This document shows positions 35,828 to 44,341 of a DNA stretch of 64,000 nucleotides, in pieces. Origin of the DNA: Aeromonas salmonicida subsp. salmonicida (GTDB lineage Bacteria; Pseudomonadota; Gammaproteobacteria; Enterobacterales; Aeromonadaceae); NCBI RefSeq assembly GCF_001643305.1, contig NZ_LSGW01000049.1, positions 62,001-126,000 on the forward strand, in the 5' to 3' direction. Below the pieces are notes generated by a model. It was not told the DNA's origin. It made no database searches and was given only the letters and a program-made list of their open reading frames with translations. The translations under genes were made by a program, and so were the position numbers. The stretch's first letter is position 1; every line of letters starts with the position of its first letter.

Positions 35828-37453
35828 TCAGTGCCCCTGACTATCCAGGCTGCGGTTGACCCAGATAAGCGGCAACAGCCCTACCAGCACGATAACGATG
35901 GCCCCCAGGGCGCCGCGCTCCAGCATCTCGTCCGAGACAAATTGATAGACGTGGGTCGCCAGGGTATCGAAGTTGAACGGCCGCAGCAGCAGGGCGGCGG
36001 GCAGCTCCTTCATGGATTCGATGAATACCAGCATGGCACCGGCAAACAGACCCCGTCGCACCAGCGGCAGATGAACCCGCCGCAGCATACCGCCATCTCC
36101 CTGTCCCAGGGAACGGGCCGCCATGTCGAGGCTGGGGGAGATCTTGCCCATGCTGCTCTCCACCGAACCGATGGCAATGGCCACGAAGCGCACCAGATAG
36201 CCGAATACGATGGCAGTGAGGGTACCGGTCAGCAGCAAGCCAGGCCCCTGCCCCCCAAGCCACTCGGCCAGATCATTGATACCAAAATCGAGGGCTGTCA
36301 GCGGCACCAGCACGCCGATGGCGAGCACGGTACCCGGCATGGCGTATCCCATGGCGGCAATGCGCAGGGGCAGCAGGCTCTTGACGCCACCATCAAGGCG
36401 GCGGAAGAAACCGAGCAGCAGGGCGATGGCCATGGCCAACAGGGCGGTCAGCGCCGAGATGAGCAGACTGTTGCCGGCGAAGCGGACAAACTCCGGCGTC
36501 CAGGAGAGTTCGAAATAGCGCACGCCGTAATCGAGCAGGATGACAAATGGCAGGCCGAAACCGGCCAGCACCAGTCCCCAGCACCAGAGTCCGGCCAGAA
36601 TGCGACTCATCCCCTTGAGTGGATAACGCAGCGGCTGCTCATGACCCATGGATTTCTGAAACACCTGCTGACGCTGGCGGGAGCGGCGCTCCAGCGCGAT
36701 GAGCAGCACCACGGCCAGCAGCATCATGCAGGAGAGCTTGGCAGCGGTGGCCAGGCTGCCATAGCCGAGCCAGGTATCATAAACCGCCGTGGTCAGGGTG
36801 TTGATGGCGAAGAAGTGGACAGTGGCAAAGTCGGCCAGGGTCTCCATCGCTACCAGGGAAACCGCCACCATGATGGCGGGGCGTGCCAACGGCAAACTGA
36901 GGCGGCGAAAGCTCTGCCAGGGGGTGCAGCCGAGCAAGCGGCTGGAGTGAATGAGGCTGACCGACTGCTCCAAGAACGAGGCGCGGGCCAGCAGATAGAC
37001 GTAGGGAAAGAGCACCAGCGCCAGTACCCAGGCGGCGCCCCCCAGGGATCGAATGGCCGGGAACCAGTAATCCGCCGGTCTGCTCCACTCAAACAGGGTG
37101 CGCAGCCCCGCCTGCAGCGGCCCCGAGTAGTCAAGCAGGTCGGTGTAGACGTAGGCAACGATGTAGGAGGGCATGGCCATGGGCAGCATCAGCGCCCACT
37201 GCATGGCACGGTGCCCCGGTACCTGACACATGGCTACCAGCCAGGCGGTAGGTACGCCGAACAACAGGCTGAGCAGCACTACGCCCACCACCAGTCCCAG
37301 CGTATTGGCCAGATAATCGAGCAGCACAGTATCGGCGAGGTGGCGAAACAGGTCTCCGTCTGCCGAGAAGGCTGAGAAGATAAGGGCGAGTACCGGCAAA
37401 CCCAGCAGGAGGGCGGTGGCCCAACTGCTGACAATCCATCCACAATTTTTCAT
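35828..37453 (-). CDS. fbpB: Ferric iron ABC transporter permease FbpB (fused two-domain)
   Basis: An inner-membrane permease of 541 residues with about 12 helices made of two homologous halves, each with an EAA loop (SLIHSSRLLGCTPWQSFRRL in the first half, DMAARSLGQGDGGMLRRVHL in the second). The fused form is typical of the FbpB/SfuB group. It lies between fbpA (39 bp upstream) and fbpC. Confidence 0.92.
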   Translation of the reverse strand: MKNCGWIVSSWATALLLGLPVLALIFSAFSADGDLFRHLADTVLLDYLANTLGLVVGVVLLSLLFGVPTAWLVAMCQVPGHRAMQWALMLPMAMPSYIVAYVYTDLLDYSGPLQAGLRTLFEWSRPADYWFPAIRSLGGAAWVLALVLFPYVYLLARASFLEQSVSLIHSSRLLGCTPWQSFRRLSLPLARPAIMVAVSLVAMETLADFATVHFFAINTLTTAVYDTWLGYGSLATAAKLSCMMLLAVVLLIALERRSRQRQQVFQKSMGHEQPLRYPLKGMSRILAGLWCWGLVLAGFGLPFVILLDYGVRYFELSWTPEFVRFAGNSLLISALTALLAMAIALLLGFFRRLDGGVKSLLPLRIAAMGYAMPGTVLAIGVLVPLTALDFGINDLAEWLGGQGPGLLLTGTLTAIVFGYLVRFVAIAIGSVESSMGKISPSLDMAARSLGQGDGGMLRRVHLPLVRRGLFAGAMLVFIESMKELPAALLLRPFNFDTLATHVYQFVSDEMLERGALGAIVIVLVGLLPLIWVNRSLDSQGH

Positions 37454-37492
37454 GAGACCACAGAAGTGGATGGGGCCCTTGGCCCCATCTGA

Positions 37493-38503
37493 TTACAAGT
37501 CGAATTTTACTTCATCCAGCAACTGCAAGGCATCCTTGCGGTGCTTGGCGTACTCGCTGACCGGCATGGGATCAGACTTGAAACTGCCCCAGGACTTGAC
37601 CATGGCGGAAGGCTCGACCCCGACCTTGACCGGGTACTCGGCATTCACGTCCGCATACATGTGCTGTGCAGTATCGCCAGCCAGGAACTCCATCAGCTTC
37701 TGGGCGGCTTCCTTGTTCTTGGCATGCTTGGTCATGGCCACGCCGCTCACGTTGACGTGGGCGCCACGGTCAGCCTGGTTCGGGAAGTTGATGTAGACCG
37801 CATCAGCCCAGGACTTCTGAGCCGGATCTTTCAACATGGCACCCAGGTAGTAGCTGTTGCCGAGGGACAGATCGCAGATGCCATCCTTGATCGCCTTGAC
37901 CTGATCCCTGTCGTTGCCTTGCGGCTTGCGCGCCAGGTTGGCCTTGACCCCTTCCAGCCAGGTTTTTGCATCCGCCATGCCGTGATGGGCGATCATGGAG
38001 GAGACCAGCGCCACATTGTACTCATGCTTGCCGCTACGGGTACAAATTTTCCCTTTGAATTCAGGCTTTACCAGATCTTCGTAGCGGATGGTGTCGAGTT
38101 TGCCGAGGCGTTCCTTGCTCGAATAGATGGCACGCACCCGGGTGGTCAGGGCAAACCAGCGATTCTCCGGGTCACGATAGATGGAAGGGATATTCTCCTG
38201 CAGTATCTTGCTGTCTACCGGCTGCACCAGCCCCTTGTCCACCAGATCGGTCAGACGGCTGATGTCTACGGTCAGCATCAGGTCAGCCGGAGAGAGCTTG
38301 CCTTCCCGCTCCAGACGCTCGTTCAGCCCCTCTTTGGCGAACACCACGTTGACCTTGATGCCCGATTCCTTCTCGAACTGCTGGATGATGGGCTTGATCA
38401 GTTCATCCTGACGGTTGGAGTAGACATTCACCTCTCCTGCCGCCAACGCCCCCTGAGCAGCCAGGGTAGAAAAAGCCAGTGCCAGCATCTTCATTTTCAT
38501 CAT
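37493..38503 (-). CDS. fbpA: Periplasmic ferric iron-binding protein FbpA
   Basis: A protein of 336 residues: the signal peptide (LALAFSTLAAQGALA) is followed by GEVNVYSNRQDELIKPIIQQ, KVNVVFAKEGLNERL and ADLMLTVDISRL, the FbpA/FutA pattern, with the paired iron-binding tyrosines in GNSYYLGAM. First gene of the fbpABC operon. The upstream 248 bp contain a partial Fur-like match (TGATAACCATTGCTG, near 38529), too weak to call; iron regulation is likely by analogy only. Confidence 0.93.
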   Translation of the reverse strand: MMKMKMLALAFSTLAAQGALAAGEVNVYSNRQDELIKPIIQQFEKESGIKVNVVFAKEGLNERLEREGKLSPADLMLTVDISRLTDLVDKGLVQPVDSKILQENIPSIYRDPENRWFALTTRVRAIYSSKERLGKLDTIRYEDLVKPEFKGKICTRSGKHEYNVALVSSMIAHHGMADAKTWLEGVKANLARKPQGNDRDQVKAIKDGICDLSLGNSYYLGAMLKDPAQKSWADAVYINFPNQADRGAHVNVSGVAMTKHAKNKEAAQKLMEFLAGDTAQHMYADVNAEYPVKVGVEPSAMVKSWGSFKSDPMPVSEYAKHRKDALQLLDEVKFDL

Positions 38504-38621
38504 CCATTCCTTGAGTTGCTATATCGAGTGATAACCATTGCTGTTTGTATTTTGCATTGGCCTCGCCAACCGGATCAAGAAAACATCGAGTGCGGGATCA
38601 CATATTTAAACGCCGTGCAAA

Positions 38622-38653
38622 CAAAAGGGCCGGATAGAATCCTATCCAGCCCC
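38622..38653 (-). terminator. Probable terminator of the P-II gene
   Basis: On the minus strand GGCTGGATAG, a short loop and CTATCCGGCC are followed by CTTTTGTTTG. It lies about 100 bp after the P-II stop and before fbpA. One mismatch in the stem. Confidence 0.65.
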
Positions 38654-38751
38654 ACCATGGAGTCAATCAACGACTACCTATCGGCAACCCGTCCGGTCTG
38701 GCAATCCGAAACAGGGTTACCCATGCTCAAGCCGCCAGGGCACCCGAGCGA

Positions 38752-39090
38752 TCAGAGCGCCTCGTCATCGCTTTCACCGGTACGAATGCGCACCGCCTGC
38801 AACAAATCGTAGACAAAAATCTTGCCATCGCCGATCTTGCCAGTGTACGCCGCCTTGCAGATCGCCTCTATGACCCCTTCGACGTTGTCATCGGCCGTCG
38901 CAATTTCCAGCTTCACTTTGGGTAAGAAGTCGACCTGGTACTCGGCTCCCCGGTATAATTCGGTGTGCCCTTTCTGGCGGCCAAACCCCTTGACCTCGGA
39001 CACTGTCAGTCCTTCGACTCCCAGACTGGCGACGGCTTCACGCACATCGTCCAACTTGAAGGGTTTGATAATCGCAGTAATCAGCTTCAT
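38752..39090 (-). CDS. glnB: P-II nitrogen regulatory protein (GlnB/GlnK family)
   Basis: A protein of 112 residues starting MKLITAIIKPFKLDDVREAV. The T-loop KGFGRQKGHTELYRGAEYQV holds the uridylylation site Tyr51 and Asp54, GlnB-type residues. The N-terminus (MKLIT) and the C-terminal half (KAAYTGKIGDGKIFV) look more like GlnK, so the paralogue assignment is uncertain. There is no amtB next to it, which slightly favours GlnB. P-II proteins integrate 2-oxoglutarate, ATP and glutamine signals for NtrBC and adenylyltransferase. Confidence 0.88.
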   Translation of the reverse strand: MKLITAIIKPFKLDDVREAVASLGVEGLTVSEVKGFGRQKGHTELYRGAEYQVDFLPKVKLEIATADDNVEGVIEAICKAAYTGKIGDGKIFVYDLLQAVRIRTGESDDEAL

Positions 39091-39291
39091 CTGGTTGCTC
39101 CCAATCCATGGTATGTGGTGAATTGGGTATCAATTCTTGTGCCAAGTCTTTTTATTGTTTAATTTCAAAAAGATAGCATTTATGCCCTGGATGAATCCCC
39201 CCCGGCATCACCAAGGGAGCACATCTCGCCCCATAATGAGGCACCAAGCTGAACCAGCCTCTCCCTATGCACCAAACAAGAGCACAGCAGT

Positions 39292-39708
39292 ATGCTAGTC
39301 ATCTCCAACAGCGTCACCCTCCCCTGGCATGAGCTGCAGTTTCAGGCCATGCGGGCCCAAGGGGCCGGCGGCCAGCACGTCAACAAGACTGACTCCGCCG
39401 TCTGGTTGCGCTTTGATTACCGCAGCTCTCCCAGTCTGCCCCCGCTCTACAAAGAGGGGCTCGACAAGCTGAGCGACAGCCGGGTACACGATGGTTTTAT
39501 CCAGATCCGCGTCGAGACCCATCGCAGCCAGGACATGAACCGAAAAGAGGCCATGAGCCGCCTGGTGGAGCTGCTCAAGAAAGCCGCCTGGCGCCCCAAG
39601 GCCCGTCATGCCACCAAGCCGACCCGCAGCTCCCAGCGCAAGCGGATCGACGCCAAGAAGCGCAAGGGCGACATCAAGTCGGCCCGCGGCAAACCCGTGC
39701 TGGAGTGA
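39292..39708 (+). CDS. arfB: Peptidyl-tRNA hydrolase ArfB (YaeJ), ribosome rescue
   Basis: A protein of 138 residues that hydrolyses peptidyl-tRNA on stalled ribosomes without a stop codon. The catalytic GGQ is at 26-28 (RAQGAGGQHVNKTDSAV). The C-terminal tail is basic (ATKPTRSSQRKRIDAKKRKG) and enters the empty mRNA channel. It acts as a backup for tmRNA. It starts 201 bp from the divergent P-II gene and precedes ogt by 43 bp, so the two may be co-transcribed. Confidence 0.95.
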   Translation: MLVISNSVTLPWHELQFQAMRAQGAGGQHVNKTDSAVWLRFDYRSSPSLPPLYKEGLDKLSDSRVHDGFIQIRVETHRSQDMNRKEAMSRLVELLKKAAWRPKARHATKPTRSSQRKRIDAKKRKGDIKSARGKPVLE

Positions 39709-39751
39709 TACTGCCAGCCTTACGACTTGCCCACGCCAAGGATGAGAGAAG

Positions 39752-40246
39752 ATGAGATACAGTTTTTGCGACAGCGCCCACGGCCCCCTGCTCATCGCCA
39801 TCGATCAGGATGGCCTGCGCCACGTGGAGTTCATGCAGGGAGAGCGCCCCATAATGCCAACCCAGCAGTGGCGTCAGGATGATCTGGCTCTGGCCCCTTA
39901 CGTCGAGCAGTTCGCCGCCTATTTCGCCGGCCGTCTGCAACGCTTCGATCTGCCGCTCGCCGCCAAGGGAACCCCCTTCCAGCAGTCGGTGTGGCGCGCT
40001 CTGTGCGACATTCCCTATGGCAAGACCGTCAGCTATCTCGAAATAGCCCAGTCCATCGGCAACCACAAGGCGGTGCGAGCCGTGGGTGCCGCCAATGGCC
40101 GCAATCCTCTCAGCATCATAGTGCCCTGTCACAGGGTGATAGGGCGCAGCGGCGAGCTGACCGGTTATGCCGGCGGCATCCCCATCAAGCGCTGGTTGCT
40201 GGCGCTGGAACAACAGAACGCCAGTTCGTTCGAGTTGACCCCTTGA
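39752..40246 (+). CDS. ogt: Methylated-DNA-protein-cysteine S-methyltransferase (Ogt)
   Basis: A suicide DNA repair protein of 164 residues. The acceptor Cys126 lies in IVPCHRVIG, preceded by the helix-turn-helix SYLEIAQSIGNHKAVRAVGA and the Asn hinge (AANGRNPL). There is no Ada-type metal-binding N-terminal domain, so it is an Ogt-like constitutive enzyme that removes alkyl groups from O6-guanine and O4-thymine. Confidence 0.94.
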   Translation: MRYSFCDSAHGPLLIAIDQDGLRHVEFMQGERPIMPTQQWRQDDLALAPYVEQFAAYFAGRLQRFDLPLAAKGTPFQQSVWRALCDIPYGKTVSYLEIAQSIGNHKAVRAVGAANGRNPLSIIVPCHRVIGRSGELTGYAGGIPIKRWLLALEQQNASSFELTP

Positions 40247-40469
40247 TAGTGGCTCCATCCCTGTAAAACACTCACTTCAGCCATTGGCACAACAGAGATC
40301 AGGATTGTTCGATTGGAGCCGTTTTGCGTTTATAAAAATGAACATAGTATGAAGAATCGCCTCAGAAGGGCTTCAGACAGGGTCAGGCATCATGGCTTCA
40401 CACTTGGATGGCATGGCTCATCCCTCATTCAAGTGGCACCCATGTGACGCTTCCAATCTGTCTTTTTCC

Positions 40470-40497
40470 CCGCGCCTCCTCTGAGGCGCTTTTTTTT
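40470..40497 (+). terminator. Strong intrinsic terminator downstream of ogt (possible sRNA 3' end)
   Basis: GCGCCTC, loop CTCT and GAGGCGC form a perfect seven-base stem followed by eight T. Confidence 0.9.
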
Positions 40498-40513
40498 GTC
40501 TGAAAAACAGCCA

Positions 40514-40538
40514 CAAAAAAGCCCGCCGAAGCGGGCTC
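40514..40538 (-). terminator. Intrinsic terminator of the NupC-family gene
   Basis: On the minus strand GCCCGC, loop TTCG and GCGGGC are followed by six T. It begins 30 bases after the transporter stop codon. Confidence 0.9.
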
Positions 40539-40567
40539 TGACCGGAAGGTGCAAGCTTCGAGGTCAA

Positions 40568-41764
40568 TCAGAGGGCGAGGAACAGCCCCGCCAGCGAGGC
40601 GCTCATCAGGTTCGCCAGCACACCCGCCAGTATGGCGCGCATGCCGTAACGGGCGATGAAGGATTTGCGCTCCGGCACCATGGCGCCCAGGCCACCGATG
40701 AGGATCGCCATGGAGGAGATGTTGGCGAAACCGCACAGGGCGAAGGTGACTATGGCCTTGCTCGATTCGTTCAGGGTCTGATCCTGCACCAGGGCGATGA
40801 AAGCGACGAATTCGTTGATGACTATCTTGGTCCCGATCAGGGCGCCAGCCGCCTGGGCCTGATCCCAGGGCACGCCGATCAGCCAGGAGACGGGGGCGAA
40901 CAGCAAGCCCAGTATGATCTGGAAGCTCAGCTCCAGTCCCACCAGATCACCGGCCCAGCCGAGCAGGCCGTTGAGCATGGCGATCACCCCGACGAAAGCC
41001 AGCAGAGTCGCGCCGACCGCGACCGCTATGTTGAGGCCTGCCATGGCGCCATCGGCCGCCGCTTCGATGACATTGGTCGCACGGGGGATCTCCACGTCCT
41101 GATGGTGATCCACCTCGCCGATTCCGGGCGGCACCAGGATCTTGGCCATGGCCAGACCGGCAGGTGCCGACATGAAGGCCGCCGCTATCAGGTACTTGAG
41201 CTCAACCCCGATACTGGCGTAGCCCACCAGGGTGCCGCCAGCCACGGAGGCGAGACCGCAGCTCATCACGGCGAAGAACTGGGAGTCGGACATCTTGGAG
41301 AGGTAGGGCTTGACCACCAGCGGCGCTTCCACCATGCCGACGAAGATGTTGGCGGTGGCGGAGAGGCTCTCGGCACGGCCGGTACCCAGCAGCTTCTGCA
41401 GACCGCCGCCCAGCAGGGCGATAACCCGCGGCATCAGGCCTATGTGATAGAGGATCGCGATCACCGCAGAGAAGAAGATGATGACCGGCAGCACGTTGAA
41501 CGCAAAGATGAAGCCCAGCTTGAACTTGGCCAGATCCCCGAACAGGAAGGCGATCCCCTCCTGACCGTAACCGATCACGCTGCTGACGCTCTCGCTGACC
41601 CCGTTCAGCACGTGCTGACCGGCAGGCAGCCAGAGCACCAGACCGGCAAAAAGGACTTGCAGGCAGAGGGCGAGACCCACTGTTCGCAAAGGGATACGAC
41701 GACGATTATCAGAGCAGAGTACGGCCAGGGCCAGGATACTCAGTATGCCGAGCAGGGCAATCAT
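40568..41764 (-). CDS. NupC-family concentrative nucleoside transporter
   Basis: A protein of 398 residues with about 9-10 hydrophobic segments. The CNT-family motifs are GMVEAPLVVKPYLSKMSDSQ and GTKIVINEFVAFIAL (ENT/NEFVA nucleoside-binding helix), and ALCGFANISSMAILIGGLG near the end. It imports nucleosides with H+ or Na+. The ATG at 41764 has GGAG five bases upstream; a longer frame from 41824 lacks a site. Which paralogue (NupC or NupX) is not clear. A PurR/CytR-like half site lies about 95 bp upstream. Confidence 0.9.
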   Translation of the reverse strand: MIALLGILSILALAVLCSDNRRRIPLRTVGLALCLQVLFAGLVLWLPAGQHVLNGVSESVSSVIGYGQEGIAFLFGDLAKFKLGFIFAFNVLPVIIFFSAVIAILYHIGLMPRVIALLGGGLQKLLGTGRAESLSATANIFVGMVEAPLVVKPYLSKMSDSQFFAVMSCGLASVAGGTLVGYASIGVELKYLIAAAFMSAPAGLAMAKILVPPGIGEVDHHQDVEIPRATNVIEAAADGAMAGLNIAVAVGATLLAFVGVIAMLNGLLGWAGDLVGLELSFQIILGLLFAPVSWLIGVPWDQAQAAGALIGTKIVINEFVAFIALVQDQTLNESSKAIVTFALCGFANISSMAILIGGLGAMVPERKSFIARYGMRAILAGVLANLMSASLAGLFLAL

Positions 41765-41857
41765 AGGGACTCCATCAGGTGAGGCAAAAGATGGGCGCGG
41801 ATTCTGCTCTCCCCGCCCCTCCACTGCAAGCCCGCCTGGTTACAGCCCTGTTAGCAA

Positions 41858-41867
41858 AAACGTTTGC
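41858..41867. promoter_or_regulatory. Possible PurR/LacI-family operator upstream of the nucleoside transporter
   Basis: AAACGTTTGC, inside GCAAAAACGTTTGC (41854-41867), contains the perfect AAACGTTT centre of LacI/PurR-family operators and one exact PurR half (CGTTTGC). The other half is offset by two bases. It lies 94 bp upstream of the transporter start. Confidence 0.35.
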
Positions 41868-41946
41868 ACGATATCGGTTGCGCCAACCCGCTGATTTGGT
41901 TCAATTTTGGTATCATGCGAAAGCCAGTGTTCTTATATGGAAACGA

Positions 41947-42903
41947 TTATTCCTCTGTACCGGACAATTTGCCGCCGAGCCAGGGGGCAAGTCGCAGCTC
42001 CCAATAGGGATTGGGGCCGAAGCTCTCCTTGAGGAAATCGATGAAGAGACGGATCTTGGGATCCAGATGTTCGCGCCTAGCGTAGACGGCGTGCACCGCC
42101 ATCTTCTGGTTAGGCCGCCACTGGGGCAGCAGGGGGATCAGTTGACCGGACTGCAACTCCTTGTCCAGCAAGTAGTTGGCGACATAGGCGATGCCGAGCC
42201 CGGCCAGGGCGGCATCGCGCACCGCCTCCGCCAGATCCACCCGGTAGTTGCCTGCCACCTGCACCGTCTGGCGTTCCTTGCCCTGGCGAAACGACCACTC
42301 GTGGTAGCGCCGCTCCCGGCTCTGGTAGGTGATGCAGTTGTGCTGGGCCAGATCTTTCGGGTGCAAGGGTGTGCCGTGGCTCAGCAAATAGTCAGGCGAG
42401 GCCACCAGCACGAAGTGGATATCCGCCAGCCGCTGCCCCACCAGCGCTTCAGGCTTGTCTTCATAGGTGGTGATCCAGAGATCCAGCCCCTCGTCCACCA
42501 GGTTGGTTCTGTGGTCAAACAGGGAGACTTCCAGCTCCAGCTCGGGGTAGCGATCCTGAAACGCCTTGAGGCGCGGGATCACGTGCAGCCGGCCAAACGA
42601 CTGGCCCACCCCAAGATGAAGCACGCCACTCACCTTGCCACGGCGCTCCGCCACCATGGAGTCCGCCTCCAGCGCCACCGCCATCAAAGCGCGGCAGTGA
42701 CGGGCATACTCCTGACCGAGTTCGGTCAGGGAGAAGCGGCGAGTGGTGCGCTGCACCAACTGGGCACCGAGTTCGGCCTCAAGCTGGGCCAGCTGTTTGC
42801 TGATGTGGGATTTGGAGACGCCGAGCCGCCGTGCGGCCGCCGAGATGCCCTGTTCACGGACCAGGGCATCGAAGATCACCATTTGGGGCAGACGTTGCAG
42901 CAC
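41947..42903 (-). CDS. LysR-family transcriptional regulator, target unknown
   Basis: A protein of 318 residues. The N-terminal helix-turn-helix reads ISAAARRLGVSKSHISKQLAQLE; the effector domain follows with GVLHLGVGQSFGRLHVIPRL and the usual VRDAALAGLGIAYVANYLL near the C-terminus. The resemblance is to the AaeR/DmlR-like CrgA branch. No ATG precedes the conserved region: a GTG at 42903 is used, and an ATG at 42882 would cut the start of helix 1. Neighbours are a glutathione peroxidase gene (62 bp upstream) and the nucleoside transporter; neither is an obvious target. Confidence 0.85.
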   Translation of the reverse strand: MLQRLPQMVIFDALVREQGISAAARRLGVSKSHISKQLAQLEAELGAQLVQRTTRRFSLTELGQEYARHCRALMAVALEADSMVAERRGKVSGVLHLGVGQSFGRLHVIPRLKAFQDRYPELELEVSLFDHRTNLVDEGLDLWITTYEDKPEALVGQRLADIHFVLVASPDYLLSHGTPLHPKDLAQHNCITYQSRERRYHEWSFRQGKERQTVQVAGNYRVDLAEAVRDAALAGLGIAYVANYLLDKELQSGQLIPLLPQWRPNQKMAVHAVYARREHLDPKIRLFIDFLKESFGPNPYWELRLAPWLGGKLSGTEE

Positions 42904-42964
42904 AGAGTTACCAGACAGGAAAGCGGGCCTCCATTATTCCAGAGCAGCCCGCAGCGGGGTAGAC

Positions 42965-43498
42965 CTAAAGCCCGAGCGCCCGTTTGACCTCTTTTTGCAG
43001 GGGATCGTCGGCCGGATTCTGGTTCGCACCATAGCTTGCTATCAGCTTGCCATCGCGCCCTATCAGGTACTTGTGAAAGTTCCAGCCCGGCGCCTCGCCC
43101 GCGGCCGCGGCCAACCCCTTGTAGAGCGGGCTCGCATCGTCACCGCGTGCCGCCAGCCGGTTGAACATGGGGAAGGTCACCCCGTAGTCACGGCGGCAAA
43201 CAGCGGCAGTTTTGTCCTCATCCCCCGACTCCTGCCAGAAGTCGTTGGACGGAAAACCCAGCACTATCAGCCCCTTGTCCTTGTAGGTCTGATAAAGCGT
43301 CTCCAGATCCCCAAACTGGCCGCGATAACCGCAATAAGACGCCGTGTTTACCACCAGCACCACCTTGCCTTCGGTCAGCTGGCAGAGGTTGTGGCGCTGG
43401 GTGCTGTTGAGCTCCCGTTGCTCCACATTGAAATAATCAGGGCAGGCAGCGGAGGCCGTCCCGACACCAAGCAGCAATAACAAAGTGAACCATTTCAT
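42965..43498 (-). CDS. Secreted glutathione peroxidase-family protein
   Basis: A thioredoxin-fold peroxidase of 177 residues. Signal peptide MKWFTLLLLLGVGTASAA means it is exported to the periplasm, unusual for the family, most of which are cytoplasmic in bacteria. The peroxidatic residue is Cys56 (NTASYCGYRGQF), in place of selenocysteine; FPSNDFWQESG holds the Gln/Trp-type motif (here Asn-Asp-Phe) and WNFHKYLIGRDG the second Trp. With no obvious periplasmic glutathione, a thioredoxin-like or DsbD-linked reductant is possible. It reduces hydroperoxides by family inference. Confidence 0.88.
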   Translation of the reverse strand: MKWFTLLLLLGVGTASAACPDYFNVEQRELNSTQRHNLCQLTEGKVVLVVNTASYCGYRGQFGDLETLYQTYKDKGLIVLGFPSNDFWQESGDEDKTAAVCRRDYGVTFPMFNRLAARGDDASPLYKGLAAAAGEAPGWNFHKYLIGRDGKLIASYGANQNPADDPLQKEVKRALGL

Positions 43499-43565
43499 CG
43501 GGCAACTCCTTTTGAACAGATGAGCGTCATACGCACAGGTGGCGCAGCCGGTTCATCCCCATCAT

Positions 43566-44129
43566 TTAGCGCAAGGGTATGCCGGTCAGCCAGCCATGAC
43601 CCCAGAAGATCAAGATAGCCGTGACCGCAAGTCCAGCTCCCACGCTGATACCAGTACCAACCCAGTTCGCTGCGGGACGGGGATGACACTGCCAGTCCCG
43701 CACCGAAATCCAGATGATGCTGACCAGGGCCCACAGACCGATACCGCCGAAAAGCACCAGGGAGCGGGCCTCGCTGTTGACCGCAAGATGGGTGCCAGCC
43801 CAGAGCAGGGTACCAAGCAGCTGGGGATGAACCAGCCAGCGCCGTAAGTGGTTGGGCCCCTGGCCCGAGAAAAACAGAATGAGCGCGACTGGCATCACGC
43901 CTATCACCAGAGCCGGGCCCCAGGCGGGCGGAAAATAGAGTGGCATGGGGCTGGACGAACGCCAGCCAGCCAGAATCAAGCCGAAAGCGACGAACACCAG
44001 CAGCGAGAAGAGTCCCTTGTAACGGTTCTCCCCCAACCGGTCGCGCAGGCGGGTTCGATGGGCCGCAGCGAAGCAGGGATAGAGATGGATAAGGGTAAAC
44101 AGCAGTACCCCCAGGGTCAGCAAGATCAT
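43566..44129 (-). CDS. NnrU-family inner-membrane protein
   Basis: A protein of 187 residues with about five hydrophobic helices. LLFTLIHLYPCFAAAHRTRLRDRLGENRYKG-type start (shown in part) and HPQLLGTLLWAGTHLAVNSEA, with its conserved histidines, match the NnrU/DUF family first named for a gene in a denitrification cluster of Rhodobacter, where it affects nitric oxide and nitrite reduction. The biochemical function is unknown. It follows the glutathione peroxidase gene at a distance of 67 bp on the same strand (upstream of it in transcription). Confidence 0.82.
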   Translation of the reverse strand: MILLTLGVLLFTLIHLYPCFAAAHRTRLRDRLGENRYKGLFSLLVFVAFGLILAGWRSSSPMPLYFPPAWGPALVIGVMPVALILFFSGQGPNHLRRWLVHPQLLGTLLWAGTHLAVNSEARSLVLFGGIGLWALVSIIWISVRDWQCHPRPAANWVGTGISVGAGLAVTAILIFWGHGWLTGIPLR

Positions 44130-44225
44130 GGGTGGCTCCTTGTACTATGGGGGATCACTATGCCGTAAAGTGGTCAGCCAAAATATAGAAACCGTAGAAA
44201 AGCGATGGAGATACAGCAAGATAAT

Positions 44226-44250
44226 GAAAAAAGCCGATCGGGAGATCGGC
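44226..44250 (-). terminator. Intrinsic terminator of the glycerate kinase operon
   Basis: On the minus strand GCCGATC, loop TCCC and GATCGGC are followed by six T. It lies about 90 bp after the kinase stop. Confidence 0.85.
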
Positions 44251-44341
44251 AAGGTATTGCGGTCAGATCTGCAACAAAGACAGGTCATCACCGCGACACG
44301 GGGCAGGGTAAAGCCGGTGCCCGGCACCGGCCAAAAGAGGA

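Larger units (their letters stand above)
40247..40569. other. 321-bp gap between ogt and the nucleoside transporter gene
   Basis: No convincing protein gene. It holds two terminators facing opposite ways (40470-40497 plus, 40514-40538 minus). The first lies 224 bp after the ogt stop, unusually far, so either ogt has a long 3' untranslated region or an independent short RNA ends there. TTGCGT at about 40325 with a poor -10 (GTATGA) 17 bp on is a weak candidate promoter. Confidence 0.4.

Noticed and set aside
35831..37375. 514-codon plus-strand open frame
   Set aside because: Antisense to fbpB. Its Gln/His/Gly-rich translation is the usual complement of a GC-rich membrane protein gene.
38525..38545. 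Fur box upstream of fbpA
   Set aside because: Only about nine of fourteen defined bases match the 7-1-7 consensus, too few to call by eye.
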